DNA of 64,000 bases. Origin: Vicinamibacterales bacterium. Its GTDB lineage: Bacteria > Acidobacteriota > Vicinamibacteria > Vicinamibacterales > UBA2999. Below are positions 10,802 through 18,301 of this stretch, piece by piece (position 1 is the stretch's first letter; every line of letters begins with the position of its first letter). A program made the position numbers and the translations under genes. The stretch is from NCBI GenBank assembly GCA_041659285.1, contig JBAZYO010000007.1, positions 54,188-118,187 on the forward strand, written 5' to 3'. Under the pieces are notes generated by a model, which saw only the letters and a program-made list of their open reading frames with translations, made no database searches and was not told the DNA's origin.

Positions 10802-10884
10802 ACTCCGCACGAGCGCGCGGTCGCCCCTCCTCCCGCCGGGTTGCGCTTGCGTGGAAGCTGACGGCAAGCGGCCGCCGCGTTCAG
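10776..10884 (-). other. Possible degenerate attC recombination site
   Basis: Read on the minus strand, a GCTGAAC box (10884-10878) overlaps the stop codon of the secreted-protein cassette. It pairs with GTTCGAC (10782-10776) about 95 bp away, and the adjoining GAACGC...CGCCG segments also partly pair. The position, immediately 3' of a cassette gene, is that of an attC, but the boxes are poor matches to RYYYAAC/GTTRRRY. Confidence 0.4.
10818..10872 (-). repeat. About 55-bp repeat, inverted copy at 14801-14857
   Basis: The minus strand reads GCCGCTTGCCGTCAGCT..., then a stretch ending GGCGGGAGGAGGGG, then GCGACCGCG. A copy differing at only a handful of positions lies in opposite orientation at 14801-14857, and a third partial copy (17 bp) at 14984-15000. 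The first two flank the cassette island. Confidence 0.7.
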
Positions 10885-11309
10885 CGGATCGGTTCGGCGG
10901 TGTAAATCAGTCCGGAGTGGTTGCTGATGTACGCAAACCCGCACGGGTCGGTCGTGTCCTTGATCGCGAACCAATAGCCGTCCGGCGTCACGTCAAGCGT
11001 CAGCTTCCACCCCGGCAGGATGTCGGCATCCGGGCTGAACGAGACGCGCTTCGAGAACTCGTTCGGATTCGCGCGCATGCTTGCGGCCCAGGGCGAGTCT
11101 GCGAGCTGCGCATGACTGAAGAAGACCCTCGCTCGAGAGTTCGGTTGGTTGAACTGGAGGTTATTGATGGTCCGCGTCGCCGTGAGCGCCTCACGCCGGC
11201 GCACCGTCTGCTCCGCGGCTTCGTTTGGGCCGTGAAGGCATTGTTGCGCATAGGCCGACGCCGAAATCGACAACGAGATGATCGTGAATGCAATTGCCAA
11301 TCTTCGCAT
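10881..11309 (-). CDS. Small secreted protein of unknown function (cassette gene)
   Basis: A 142-residue protein with a clear signal peptide (MRRLAIAFTIISLSISASAYAQ). The mature part has Cys residues near each end and no recognised domain. An in-frame ATG at 11321 exists, but the one at 11309 directly starts the signal sequence. It is the last gene of the minus-strand cassette series, with attC at 11391-11479 on its 5' side and a doubtful attC overlapping its stop codon. No function can be assigned. Confidence 0.65.
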   Translation of the reverse strand: MRRLAIAFTIISLSISASAYAQQCLHGPNEAAEQTVRRREALTATRTINNLQFNQPNSRARVFFSHAQLADSPWAASMRANPNEFSKRVSFSPDADILPGWKLTLDVTPDGYWFAIKDTTDPCGFAYISNHSGLIYTAEPIR

Positions 11310-11390
11310 CGCTGCCCCCATTCCGCCCTATTCCGGTTCGTGTGCCGGCTCATGCTCCGCCCTGGTCCTCGAAGCTATCGAATCGCGTCG

Positions 11391-11479
11391 GCGTAACGTA
11401 CCGCGCCTGAGCTGCGGCGGCAAGATGCCCCAACGGCGCCGGGTTGCTCAACGCCGCCAGCTCCAGGCGCCGGTTAGGC
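11391..11479 (-). other. attC integron recombination site
   Basis: Minus strand: R'' box GCCTAAC (11479-11473) and R' box GTTACGC (11397-11391). Inside them lie long complementary arms, CGGCGCCTGGAGCTGGCGGC against GCCGC-AGCTCAGGCGCGG, with an unpaired G in one arm, the extrahelical base typical of attC. It begins five bases after the stop codon of the gene at 11485, the expected place for a cassette. Confidence 0.85.
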
Positions 11480-11484
11480 GCCAG

Positions 11485-12033
11485 CTACTTATTTAACTCG
11501 GCCTCGACACGCGCGACTATTGAAGCACAAGCATCGTCATCGCTTGGCGACTGCCAGTAGGCCGGTGGGCCCTTGCCCCCACCGAGAGTCCTTTGAATCT
11601 TCGTTTGAGTCCAGTCAGTCGGGATCGGGTAACGCCCAGCCGACGTCATGAACAGAGATAGCCGTTTGAGTACGTCCCTCTCCGCAGGAGTGCATTTGCA
11701 CGCTAGTTTGTCAGCGAGTTGAACCAGATTGTGGCTGCCGACGCCAAGAATCTTTTGCAGGATGCCAGACAACGCGAGCCGGTTACCACGCTTCACCCAA
11801 AGACCCTTAAGCAGGCACTCGACGGCATAGCCTCTCAGCATTATCTCTGCAGGGTGAGTGAGTGCATCATCCGGAACGGGGTCGTCAATGTTGAGAGGCA
11901 CGGCGCTAGCAATGTCGCGAGCGCGGCGAAGCACTCCGGCTGCGGCAAACAGTGAATGAGCAGATGCGGTCCAAGTTTCGACCGAATTGCCCGCCCAGTC
12001 ATACATGGCGATCTGCTTCAATCGGCTGAGCAT
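11485..12033 (-). CDS. HEPN-like hypothetical protein (integron cassette)
   Basis: About 182 residues. The segment AEIMLRGYAVECLLKGLWV resembles the first long helix of HEPN-type helical bundles (LxGYAxExxLK), and RYPIPTDW follows later; a canonical Rx4-6H ribonuclease motif is not obvious. The frame continues to 12090, but its first 19 residues are translated from the preceding attC site, a frequent artefact, so the ATG at 12033 is preferred (12006 is also possible). It is a single-gene cassette followed by attC at 11391-11479. Function is unknown; a toxin or defence role is inference. Confidence 0.6.
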   Translation of the reverse strand: MLSRLKQIAMYDWAGNSVETWTASAHSLFAAAGVLRRARDIASAVPLNIDDPVPDDALTHPAEIMLRGYAVECLLKGLWVKRGNRLALSGILQKILGVGSHNLVQLADKLACKCTPAERDVLKRLSLFMTSAGRYPIPTDWTQTKIQRTLGGGKGPPAYWQSPSDDDACASIVARVEAELNK

Positions 12034-12043
12034 TTGGTTCGTC

Positions 12044-12104
12044 GCTGAACGCTCCGGTTCAGCGGCGGCGCTAGGCGCCGTCCGCTGCAACCGGTGGTCA
12101 TGCG
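12044..12104 (-). other. Degenerate attC site
   Basis: Minus strand: GCATGAC (12104-12098) overlaps the stop codon of the upstream cassette gene, and GTTCAGC is at 12050-12044. Between them lie arms CGGTTGCAGCGGACGGCGC and GCGCCGCCGCTGAACCG with small bulges. The R boxes diverge from consensus, but the fold and spacing match attC. Confidence 0.65.
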
Positions 12105-12970
12105 GTGCTCGCGTGAGCCTTCGCCATGAACGCCGCTAGGAAATCCCTGTGCTTCGTGGTGTCGCTTTTGGCCAGACGGATCCTATAGCGTCCCCATCGA
12201 GAATCGTAGTCCATGACGTCGAGACCAGAACCATCCAACTGCGCCTGCGTCTCATCCGAGCGGTCGAGCCGAACCTCGACAAGCAGCCAGTCCTTCTTAG
12301 GGCGAAAAATGACGAAGTTGTTCGGGTGACCGCCCTTGGCAAGACCTATGTAGAACTTGTTGTACTTGAGTTCCAGGTCGCGATCGAACGCCCGAACCAC
12401 CTCGAGCAATTCGTCGGCCATCGCCAAAGTCTGCTTACTCGCCCGCGCTTCCCAGTAGGAACGGTCGGCCGTCGCCTGAACCTCTTCGTCCTCATCGACA
12501 AGTCCCAGGCGCATTTCGTCCAGCACCTTGGAGCAGACCAACGAGACGGAATCGCCAAGGCGAAACGCATTCAACTGAATCGCCACCAGTGGGATAGACC
12601 CATTGAAGAGACTGATGACATTCAAGAAGCGGCTCGTGATGTCCTCCGCGACGATTACAGCTGTATGGTCGTACTGTGGGTAGCGTTTGCGCTCGATATC
12701 CCAGTACTCAATCGTGCGAATGATGTGTGCCTCGTCGCTTTTGCCAAGCTGGATCTCTACCTCGTACCTCTTAGTCGTCTCAGAATCCTGAAACAGTAAA
12801 TCGAGACGCCCGGCCCGCGGCTGAGGCCGCTCCTTGTCCTTGAGAACGATGTCCCCAAGGCCGAGAAGTGAGGGGTCCTCACCAATGCGGGCCTGAAGCC
12901 ATCGCTCGTCGAGTTCCGGGTGGTCTTTCAGCCACAAGCGCTCGGGCTTTGCGTATTTCAGAGACGTCAT
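12098..12970 (-). CDS. PD-(D/E)XK nuclease-like protein (integron cassette)
   Basis: A 290-residue protein. An N-terminal alpha/beta region carries Asp57 in GRLDLLFQD and the strand YEVEIQLGKSDEAH (69-82), which fits a PD-(D/E)XK-type site with E70/E72 and Q74 in the lysine region. A helical middle part and a C-terminal beta-rich domain (VIFRPKKDWLLVEVRL) follow, reminiscent of DUF5655-like domains. AAGGAG lies just before the ATG, 20 bp from attC 12991-13060, the normal cassette geometry. Nucleic-acid cleavage is inferred from motifs only. Confidence 0.6.
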   Translation of the reverse strand: MTSLKYAKPERLWLKDHPELDERWLQARIGEDPSLLGLGDIVLKDKERPQPRAGRLDLLFQDSETTKRYEVEIQLGKSDEAHIIRTIEYWDIERKRYPQYDHTAVIVAEDITSRFLNVISLFNGSIPLVAIQLNAFRLGDSVSLVCSKVLDEMRLGLVDEDEEVQATADRSYWEARASKQTLAMADELLEVVRAFDRDLELKYNKFYIGLAKGGHPNNFVIFRPKKDWLLVEVRLDRSDETQAQLDGSGLDVMDYDSRWGRYRIRLAKSDTTKHRDFLAAFMAKAHASTA

Positions 12971-12990
12971 TGATCTCCTTGACTCGCGTC

Positions 12991-13060
12991 CGCATAACGA
13001 CTACGAATGAGTCGCGCGCACCTGGAGCCCGCGCGCGCCGGCTCCATTCGTTTGGTTAGG
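12991..13060 (-). other. attC integron recombination site
   Basis: Minus strand: GCCTAAC (13060-13054) and GTTATGC (12997-12991) bound a 70-bp imperfect palindrome. Complementary arms CAAACGAATGGAG and CTCATTCGTAGTC carry one extrahelical G, and the short variable end is GC-rich. The fit to short attC sites is very good. It lies 23 bp after the stop codon of the Swt1-HEPN gene. Confidence 0.88.
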
Positions 13061-13083
13061 CTTCTGCAAGCCGGATCGGTGAC

Positions 13084-13662
13084 TCATCCGACCTGCCTGA
13101 GCCAGTCGCGAACAATTGAGTCGATGCGCTCAATTTCGATCGACGGCAGAACGTTCGTGTGCATGATGATATTCCTCGACATCTCCAGGTCGGTGAAGCG
13201 GGCGTTGATCCACGCCTGGTCAGGAAACAGGTCAGAGAAGTCGTCCCAGTTCGCAATGATCATCTGCGACAGCTGCCCGAACGTGGTATACCCGATGTCC
13301 GCTTCCGATCTTTGGGCGTGGTACTTCGCCTTCGCTTCCTTGTCCCGCAATTTCGCGACGGCCTCGCGGATCTTTGCCGGAACTTTGAGATTCCACCAGT
13401 CCGCGCCGTGATGCTCAGCAAGGCGCTGAATGATCAGCTCGCGCACGGCGTTCTCAAGGCAAAAGAACGAGACGTACACATGCTGCATCTGAAGCGCCTT
13501 GTGCCGAATTGGCGGACTGAAGTCCGCGACCTTCACTTCGGCGAGTGCTTGACCGCTCGATGGGCCACGCACGGATATTCCCGACTGCTCCAAACGAGTC
13601 AATGAGTCATCGAGGAGCATCGTCTTAAATACACCGTTCTGCAGATCTGTGAGCCATGCCAC
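13084..13662 (-). CDS. Swt1-type HEPN domain protein (cassette operon)
   Basis: A 192-residue, mainly helical protein. The C-terminal part, with Arg163-Asn-...-His168 (RNIIMH) followed by TNVLPSIEIERIDSIVRDWL, matches the Swt1-like HEPN pattern. In this motif R(x4)H is the metal-independent RNase site. The N-terminal half includes SFFCLENAVRELI and AKLRDKEAKAKY helices. It starts with GTG at 13662, two bases after the stop of the DUF5343 gene, so the pair is translated together. Known HEPN proteins of this kind act as RNase toxins in toxin-antitoxin or abortive-infection systems; the role here is inferred. Confidence 0.75.
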   Translation of the reverse strand: MAWLTDLQNGVFKTMLLDDSLTRLEQSGISVRGPSSGQALAEVKVADFSPPIRHKALQMQHVYVSFFCLENAVRELIIQRLAEHHGADWWNLKVPAKIREAVAKLRDKEAKAKYHAQRSEADIGYTTFGQLSQMIIANWDDFSDLFPDQAWINARFTDLEMSRNIIMHTNVLPSIEIERIDSIVRDWLRQVG

Positions 13663-13664
13663 GA

Positions 13665-14336
13665 TCAGTCTCCCAAATGCTCTTTAAGGCTCTTGAAGAT
13701 GGCGTTGTAAACGGCGATTTCGGTCGTGGCTGGCAGGTGAATCTGGATGTTGTAGCTGAAGGCGATGGGCCGCGCGGCTTTGTCGCCGGGTTCGTGGGAA
13801 CTCTTCTCGGGCTTCTTTTCCTCGTGTTTCTTGTCGTCTCGCTTTTCGGTCTCAGGCTTATGCACCGATGCCTTCGCCTGCTCGGTCTCGGTCGTGAAGT
13901 CGGCGTTCTCGCAGAGCATCTCGAACGTCGTGGTAATCAAGTCAACGTATCGTTGCTCACGGCCCGTGACGCGGCTGACGAGCCCCTTGACAGCCTCGCG
14001 GTCCTGAGTGTGGGCGTCGGTGTGAAGTGCAAGCAGATCGGCATAGACTTCTCTGATCCCCTCTGCGAGCACCCGCTTGGCGTGGGTCTTCTGGCGGTAT
14101 GCACGATAGCGGTCCGTGGGCTGCCCGTTCGGATCGAGGAACCCGAGGCGCTTCAGCAGCGTCGGAAAGGCACGGTCATTCGAACTCGTGAACCCGAGCT
14201 TCTTCAGGAACTCGAATGTCACCCTTTCGGGAACCGCAGCCGTCTGCAACTTTGAAAGAAGCTCTGGAAACCTTTTGGGCGACATCAAGTACGGCAGGTC
14301 TGTAGCCATATGCTCGAACTCTACTCCAGAAGCCAA
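13665..14336 (-). CDS. DUF5343 family protein (cassette operon)
   Basis: A 223-residue protein. Residues about 13-140 match the DUF5343 pattern (LPYLMSPKRFPELLSKL, FLKKLGFTSSNDRAFPTLLK, LGFLDPNGQPTDRYRAYR), a winged-helix-like region. A charged Lys/Glu-rich linker (about 152-186) and a terminal strand-helix part (FSYNIQIHLPATTEI) follow. Start may be 14336 or the ATG at 14309. It forms a two-gene cassette with the HEPN gene and may be its partner, specificity subunit or antitoxin. There is no clear attC on its 5' side; an inverted repeat is found at 14375-14407. Confidence 0.75.
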   Translation of the reverse strand: MASGVEFEHMATDLPYLMSPKRFPELLSKLQTAAVPERVTFEFLKKLGFTSSNDRAFPTLLKRLGFLDPNGQPTDRYRAYRQKTHAKRVLAEGIREVYADLLALHTDAHTQDREAVKGLVSRVTGREQRYVDLITTTFEMLCENADFTTETEQAKASVHKPETEKRDDKKHEEKKPEKSSHEPGDKAARPIAFSYNIQIHLPATTEIAVYNAIFKSLKEHLGD

Positions 14337-14374
14337 CCGTATCTATGCCGCGAGCCCGTCAGCCTAATATCGCC

Positions 14375-14407
14375 ACTCCTTAGCCGCCAGACGCGCAGCT
14401 AAGGAGT
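14375..14407. repeat. Inverted repeat upstream of the cassette series
   Basis: ACTCCTTAGC (14375-14384) and GCTAAGGAGT (14398-14407) form a perfect 10-bp stem with a 13-nt loop. An ATTAGGC box on the minus strand lies just beyond, but there is no RYYYAAC partner, so this is not called an attC. Confidence 0.5.
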
Positions 14408-15260
14408 CGGTCCGAAATCGGCCCAGACTCGCTCGTGAGTTGCAGATCGTGCGGGCGGTATCACTCGCCTGTAGCTCCGCGCTCGAACGCCCCTCGCTGC
14501 GCGCCCGGAAAGGTAACCGCTTCATCGGGTCCGGCCTTAGCGCCCCGTCAGACCCGCCTCCACGGCGCGACGACCGCCGCCGCTGCAGACCTGTCCGCCA
14601 GAGCCTTGGGGAGGTGGAAGCGCGTGCGCAACCGGGCAGGGAACTACCAAAGGCTTCTGTATTTAGTAGACGGGCATCCCCGGAAAATATTCTCAACTGC
14701 GATGGACTGCGCGTGAAGCGGCGCGACGGGCGCACATCCTCGGGCTAGATGCGCCTACCACATTGGCACCATCTCGCTGAAGCCGGACGCACCGCGACGC
14801 GCCGCTTGCCGTCAGCTGGAGCGCGAGCGCAACCCGGCGGGAGGAGGGGCGACCGCGATTTATGAGAACAGGGGCATCAACAGCGCCCCGACGGTCAGGT
14901 CTTTGGCAGACAACCTCGCAGCGAGCGTTGGGGCGTCAGGCAGACCGAGCTGCGAGTTGACAGCCGTGTGGAGCGAGCGCGGAAGCTGATGGCAAGCGGC
15001 GCGTGCGGCACATGGTCCGGCTGACCGCCTTCGCCAAGGCTTCCACCTTCGCCGAGGCTACGGTGGACACGTCGGCGCGTCGAGAAGCCGGACGCCACAT
15101 TGACCCATCACCCGTCAGGCCGGCCGCCCATAAAGGGCGGCCCTACATTTAGGAAACCGAATGGGTTTGCCTCCACCGGTACGCGGCACCAACCCCTTTG
15201 GCACCCAAGGCACCTCAGGCACCCTAAGCACCCTCGACGAGGGCCAAGTAAAGTAGACCG
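14408..15260. other. Gene-free segment with repeat remnants
   Basis: No reading frame here looks coding: products are Arg/Ser-rich with no domains. It contains copy B (14801-14857) and partial copy C (14984-15000) of the repeat at 10818. There are half copies of the GTCCGGC repeat (14781-14790, 15085-15100), a CGCCTTCGCC-type element (about 15022-15065), and a palindrome GGCCGCCC-ATAAA-GGGCGGCC at 15122-15142. A degenerate GGCACCYAA tandem tract lies at 15200-15236. Confidence 0.6.
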
Positions 15261-15689
15261 GTGCCCCGTCGCTCCGCCGCCTTCATCTTGGCCCTGTGCC
15301 TCGCCTCCTGCTCGCCCAGGCCCACCACACCGCAAGACATCGTCTCGGTGACGCGGCAGGCCGGGTCGTGGCAGGGGCACGGCACCGCCACCGTCGGCGA
15401 CATCCCGAGCGAGACCGGGCGCTTCCACATCCGCTGGGAAACCACCAACGAGGCCCCGGCCGGCACCGGCACCTTCAAGCTGACCATGCGCAGCGCCATT
15501 AGCGGCCGACCCCTGCAATTGGTCGCTGATCACAAGGGCGTGGGCACCGGTACCGCCGATTACGACGAAGGCCCCAGGACCTACGATTTCCTCGTCGAAT
15601 CGGACAATGTGGACTGGAGTTTCCAGGTGGACGAGACGACCGGCGCCTATTCGTCCCCGATGCCGTCCCAATCGCCCGGGAGACGATAA
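15261..15689 (+). CDS. Putative lipoprotein of unknown function
   Basis: A 142-residue protein starting with GTG. It has a lipoprotein signal ending LCLASC, with the lipidated Cys near residue 17. The mature part is Thr/Gly-rich beta-type sequence (GSWQGHGTATVGD, FHIRWETTNE, GTFKLTMRSA) that may form a small beta-barrel or sandwich. No family is recognised. It precedes the DUF305 gene with a 19-bp gap and is probably part of the same transcript. Confidence 0.6.
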   Translation: MPRRSAAFILALCLASCSPRPTTPQDIVSVTRQAGSWQGHGTATVGDIPSETGRFHIRWETTNEAPAGTGTFKLTMRSAISGRPLQLVADHKGVGTGTADYDEGPRTYDFLVESDNVDWSFQVDETTGAYSSPMPSQSPGRR

Positions 15690-15708
15690 TTTTGAGTATT
15701 CTTGTCGG

Positions 15709-16365
15709 GTGTCTCACACCCCTTTTTCCCGTCTTGTCTTAGTCCTGTCTACCCTGGCCGCGGCAGCCGCCTGCCGTACGGCCTCTACCGGTTCCGCGCC
15801 CACCACCCAGATTCTGCAGCCCGGCGCGCCGGGGCAGGAAACGCGCACCATCAGCACCGCCCAGGCCACCGACCTGTCGAAGGTCCGGTTCACGCCCGCC
15901 GACAGCAGGTTCATGCAGGGCATGATCGGCCACCATGCGCAGGCGGTGGAGATGGTCGCGCTGATTCCGTCGCGCACCCAGAACCAGTACATGAAGATGC
16001 TCGGTCAGCGCATCGATATCTCGCAGGCTGACGAGATGAACATGATGCGCAAGTGGCTCGAGGTCCGCGGCCAGGCCATTCCCGGCCCGCACTCGCACCA
16101 CGAACCCGGCGGCATGATGCCGGGCATGCTGACCCCGGAAGAAATGACCGCCCTGGGCAACGCCAAGGGCGTCGAGTTCGACCGCCTCTTCCTGCTCGGC
16201 ATGATCAAGCACCACATGGGCGCCATCACCATGGTGGACGAGCTGTTCAAGACGCCGGGCGCCGGCCAGGACGGCGAGATCTTCGCGTTCGCCTCGGATG
16301 TGGATTCCGACCAGCGCATGGAAATTGACCGGATGGGCGCAATGCTCAAGGAGCTGCAGAAATGA
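15709..16365 (+). CDS. DUF305 family lipoprotein
   Basis: A 218-residue protein starting with GTG. It has a lipoprotein-like signal (LVLVLSTLAAAAAC) and a DUF305 ferritin-like four-helix domain. This has the two paired-histidine helices FMQGMIGHHAQAVEMV and LLGMIKHHMGAITMV, plus a Met/His-rich middle (PHSHHEPGGMMPGM) that could bind copper or another metal. The stop codon overlaps the start of the next gene (ATGA). DUF305 proteins are periplasmic and often linked to metal handling; the link here is inference. Confidence 0.85.
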   Translation: MSHTPFSRLVLVLSTLAAAAACRTASTGSAPTTQILQPGAPGQETRTISTAQATDLSKVRFTPADSRFMQGMIGHHAQAVEMVALIPSRTQNQYMKMLGQRIDISQADEMNMMRKWLEVRGQAIPGPHSHHEPGGMMPGMLTPEEMTALGNAKGVEFDRLFLLGMIKHHMGAITMVDELFKTPGAGQDGEIFAFASDVDSDQRMEIDRMGAMLKELQK

Positions 16366-18263
16366 AATCGGTTGCCACGCAAGTCCTCGCGCTCTCCGCG
16401 GTCGTCTGCTCACTCGTCGCCGCTGGAAACGCCCAGCAGAAGCCGATGGATCCGAACGATCCGCGCACCGGCTTGAAGCCCGGGCTCCGCGACGCCGGTG
16501 TCGCGGCCCGCGGCATGGAGCTGGTCGCGACGCGCCCGCGGCCCGACGGCTTCTACGACCCGAAGAACCCCGCGGGTGAAGCGATGCCGCCCGAGCGGCC
16601 AGCCGGCGCCCCGGCACCGGCGCCGCCGCCGGCCCCGCCGGCCGCCGCGCCCGGCGCCCCTGCCGCGCCGCGCCCGCCCCAGGGCCCCGGCGCGCTCGAC
16701 TTCGCCAACTCCGACATCGCCTTCAGCGGCCAGCGCATGGTGATCGGCAACTTCCACGGCTTCAACGCCTACGACATCGAGAGCGTGAAGAGCCCGCGGC
16801 TGCTGGCCTCCGTGGTCTGCCCCGGCGGGCAGGGCGACGTCTCGATTTACGGCAACCTGCTGTTCATGTCGGTCGAGCAGACCCGCGGCCGCATCGACTG
16901 TGGCGTGCAGGGCGTGGCGGAGCCGGTGAGCAAGGAACGCTTCCGCGGCGTCCGCATCTTCGACATCACCGACATCAGCAAGCCGAGGCAGGTCGCCGCG
17001 GTGCAGACCTGCCGTGGCTCGCACACCCACACGCTGGTGCCGAAAGACAAGCAGACGCTGTATGTCTACGGCTCCGGCACCGGCGGCGTGCGCTCGGGTG
17101 AGGAGCTGCAGGACTGCTCCGGCGGCGATCCCAAGGACAACCCCAACACGGCGCTCTTCAGCATCGACGTGATCGAAGTGCCGCTCGGCGCCCCCGAGAA
17201 GTCGCGCGTCGTCAACCGCCCGCGCATTTTCGCGGACGAGAAGAGCGGCGCCATCGCCGGCTTGTTCGCGGGCGGCGACCACGGCCCCGGCACGCAGCGC
17301 ACCAGCACCACCAACCAGTGCCACGACATCACGGTGTTCCCGGAAGTGGGCCTGGCCGCCGGCGCCTGCTCGGGCAACGGCATCCTGCTCGACATCTCGG
17401 ATCCGGCCAACCCGAAGCGGCTCGATTCCGCCAGCGACAAGAACTTCGCCTACTGGCACTCGGCCACCTTCAACAACGACGGCACCAAGGTCATCTTCAC
17501 CGATGAATGGGGCGGCGGCACGCGGCCCCGTTGCCGCGCCACCGACCTCCCCAACTGGGGCGCCAACGCCATTTTCGACATCGCCGACAGGAAGCTGAAG
17601 TTCGCCGGCTACTACAAGATGCCGGCGGCGCAGACCGAGACGGAAAACTGCGTCGCGCACAACGGCTCGCTGATCCCGGTGCCCGGCCGCGACATCATGG
17701 TGCAGGGCTGGTACCAGGGCGGCGTCTCGGTGTTCGACTTCACCGATTCGGCCAACCCGGTGGAGATTGCCTACTTCGACCGCGGCCCGCTCGACGCCAA
17801 GAACCTGATCGTCGGCGGTTACTGGTCCACCTACTGGTACAACGGCAGCCTCTACGGCTCCGAAATCGCGCGCGGCATGGACATCTTCAAGCTGCTGCCG
17901 ACCCAGTCCCTCTCGCAGAACGAGATCGACGCCGCCGTGCAATGGCGCGCGACCGAGTTCAACGCGCAGAACCAGCCGCTGGTGAAGTTCGAACCCACCT
18001 CGGTGGTGGCCCGCGCGTATCTCGATCAACTGAACCGCTCGAAGAGCATCTCGGCGGAACGCGCCAAGGCCGTGAGTGATGGTCTCGCCAAGGTGGACGA
18101 ACTGCGCACCGGCAAGGAACGCTCCGCCGCCGCCGCGCTCGACGGCCTGGATGCCGTGGCCGCCCAGGTCGCCGCGGATGCCAAGGCCGCCAAGGGCCGC
18201 GACGCCATTCGTTTGCAAGCCTTGTCCGACACGTTGAAGGGCCGCGCAGCGCGGCTTCGGTAA
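16362..18263 (+). CDS. Secreted LVIVD-type beta-propeller protein, copy 1
   Basis: A 633-residue protein with a signal peptide (to about residue 24), a Pro/Ala-rich linker (about 75-105), and a propeller region with LVIVD-like repeats. The pattern (FHGFNAYDIESVKSPRLLAS, VRIFDITDISKPRQVAAV, GILLDISDPANPKRLD, VSVFDFTDSANPVEIAYF) alternates with conserved Cys pairs and HTHTLVP/HNGSLIPVPG blocks. A helical C-terminal tail (about 540-633) follows. It overlaps the DUF305 stop codon. The gene at 18302 encodes a close paralogue. Similar acidobacterial proteins are exported and of unknown function. Confidence 0.8.
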   Translation: MKSVATQVLALSAVVCSLVAAGNAQQKPMDPNDPRTGLKPGLRDAGVAARGMELVATRPRPDGFYDPKNPAGEAMPPERPAGAPAPAPPPAPPAAAPGAPAAPRPPQGPGALDFANSDIAFSGQRMVIGNFHGFNAYDIESVKSPRLLASVVCPGGQGDVSIYGNLLFMSVEQTRGRIDCGVQGVAEPVSKERFRGVRIFDITDISKPRQVAAVQTCRGSHTHTLVPKDKQTLYVYGSGTGGVRSGEELQDCSGGDPKDNPNTALFSIDVIEVPLGAPEKSRVVNRPRIFADEKSGAIAGLFAGGDHGPGTQRTSTTNQCHDITVFPEVGLAAGACSGNGILLDISDPANPKRLDSASDKNFAYWHSATFNNDGTKVIFTDEWGGGTRPRCRATDLPNWGANAIFDIADRKLKFAGYYKMPAAQTETENCVAHNGSLIPVPGRDIMVQGWYQGGVSVFDFTDSANPVEIAYFDRGPLDAKNLIVGGYWSTYWYNGSLYGSEIARGMDIFKLLPTQSLSQNEIDAAVQWRATEFNAQNQPLVKFEPTSVVARAYLDQLNRSKSISAERAKAVSDGLAKVDELRTGKERSAAAALDGLDAVAAQVAADAKAAKGRDAIRLQALSDTLKGRAARLR

Positions 18264-18288
18264 TGTAGCCTCCGCCTTCAGGCGGAGC
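18264..18288. repeat. REP-like palindrome between LVIVD paralogues
   Basis: TGTAGC then CTCCGCC-TTCA-GGCGGAG (18270-18287): same structure and loop as the GTCCGCC family with one compensatory base-pair change. It starts at the base after the stop codon. Confidence 0.85.
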
Positions 18289-18301
18289 TTTCGAGGTTGA
18301 T

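Noticed and set aside
12034..12090. N-terminal extension of the HEPN-like cassette protein
   Set aside because: These 19 residues are translated from the attC site, a common artefact in cassette genes.
14375..14407. Further attC upstream of the DUF5343 gene
   Set aside because: A good stem, but no RYYYAAC/GTTRRRY pair at the proper distance.
14364..14735. 123-residue minus-strand frame and overlapping plus-strand frames in the island
   Set aside because: No ribosome site, no domain, Arg/Ser-rich composition; the region is made of repeat remnants.
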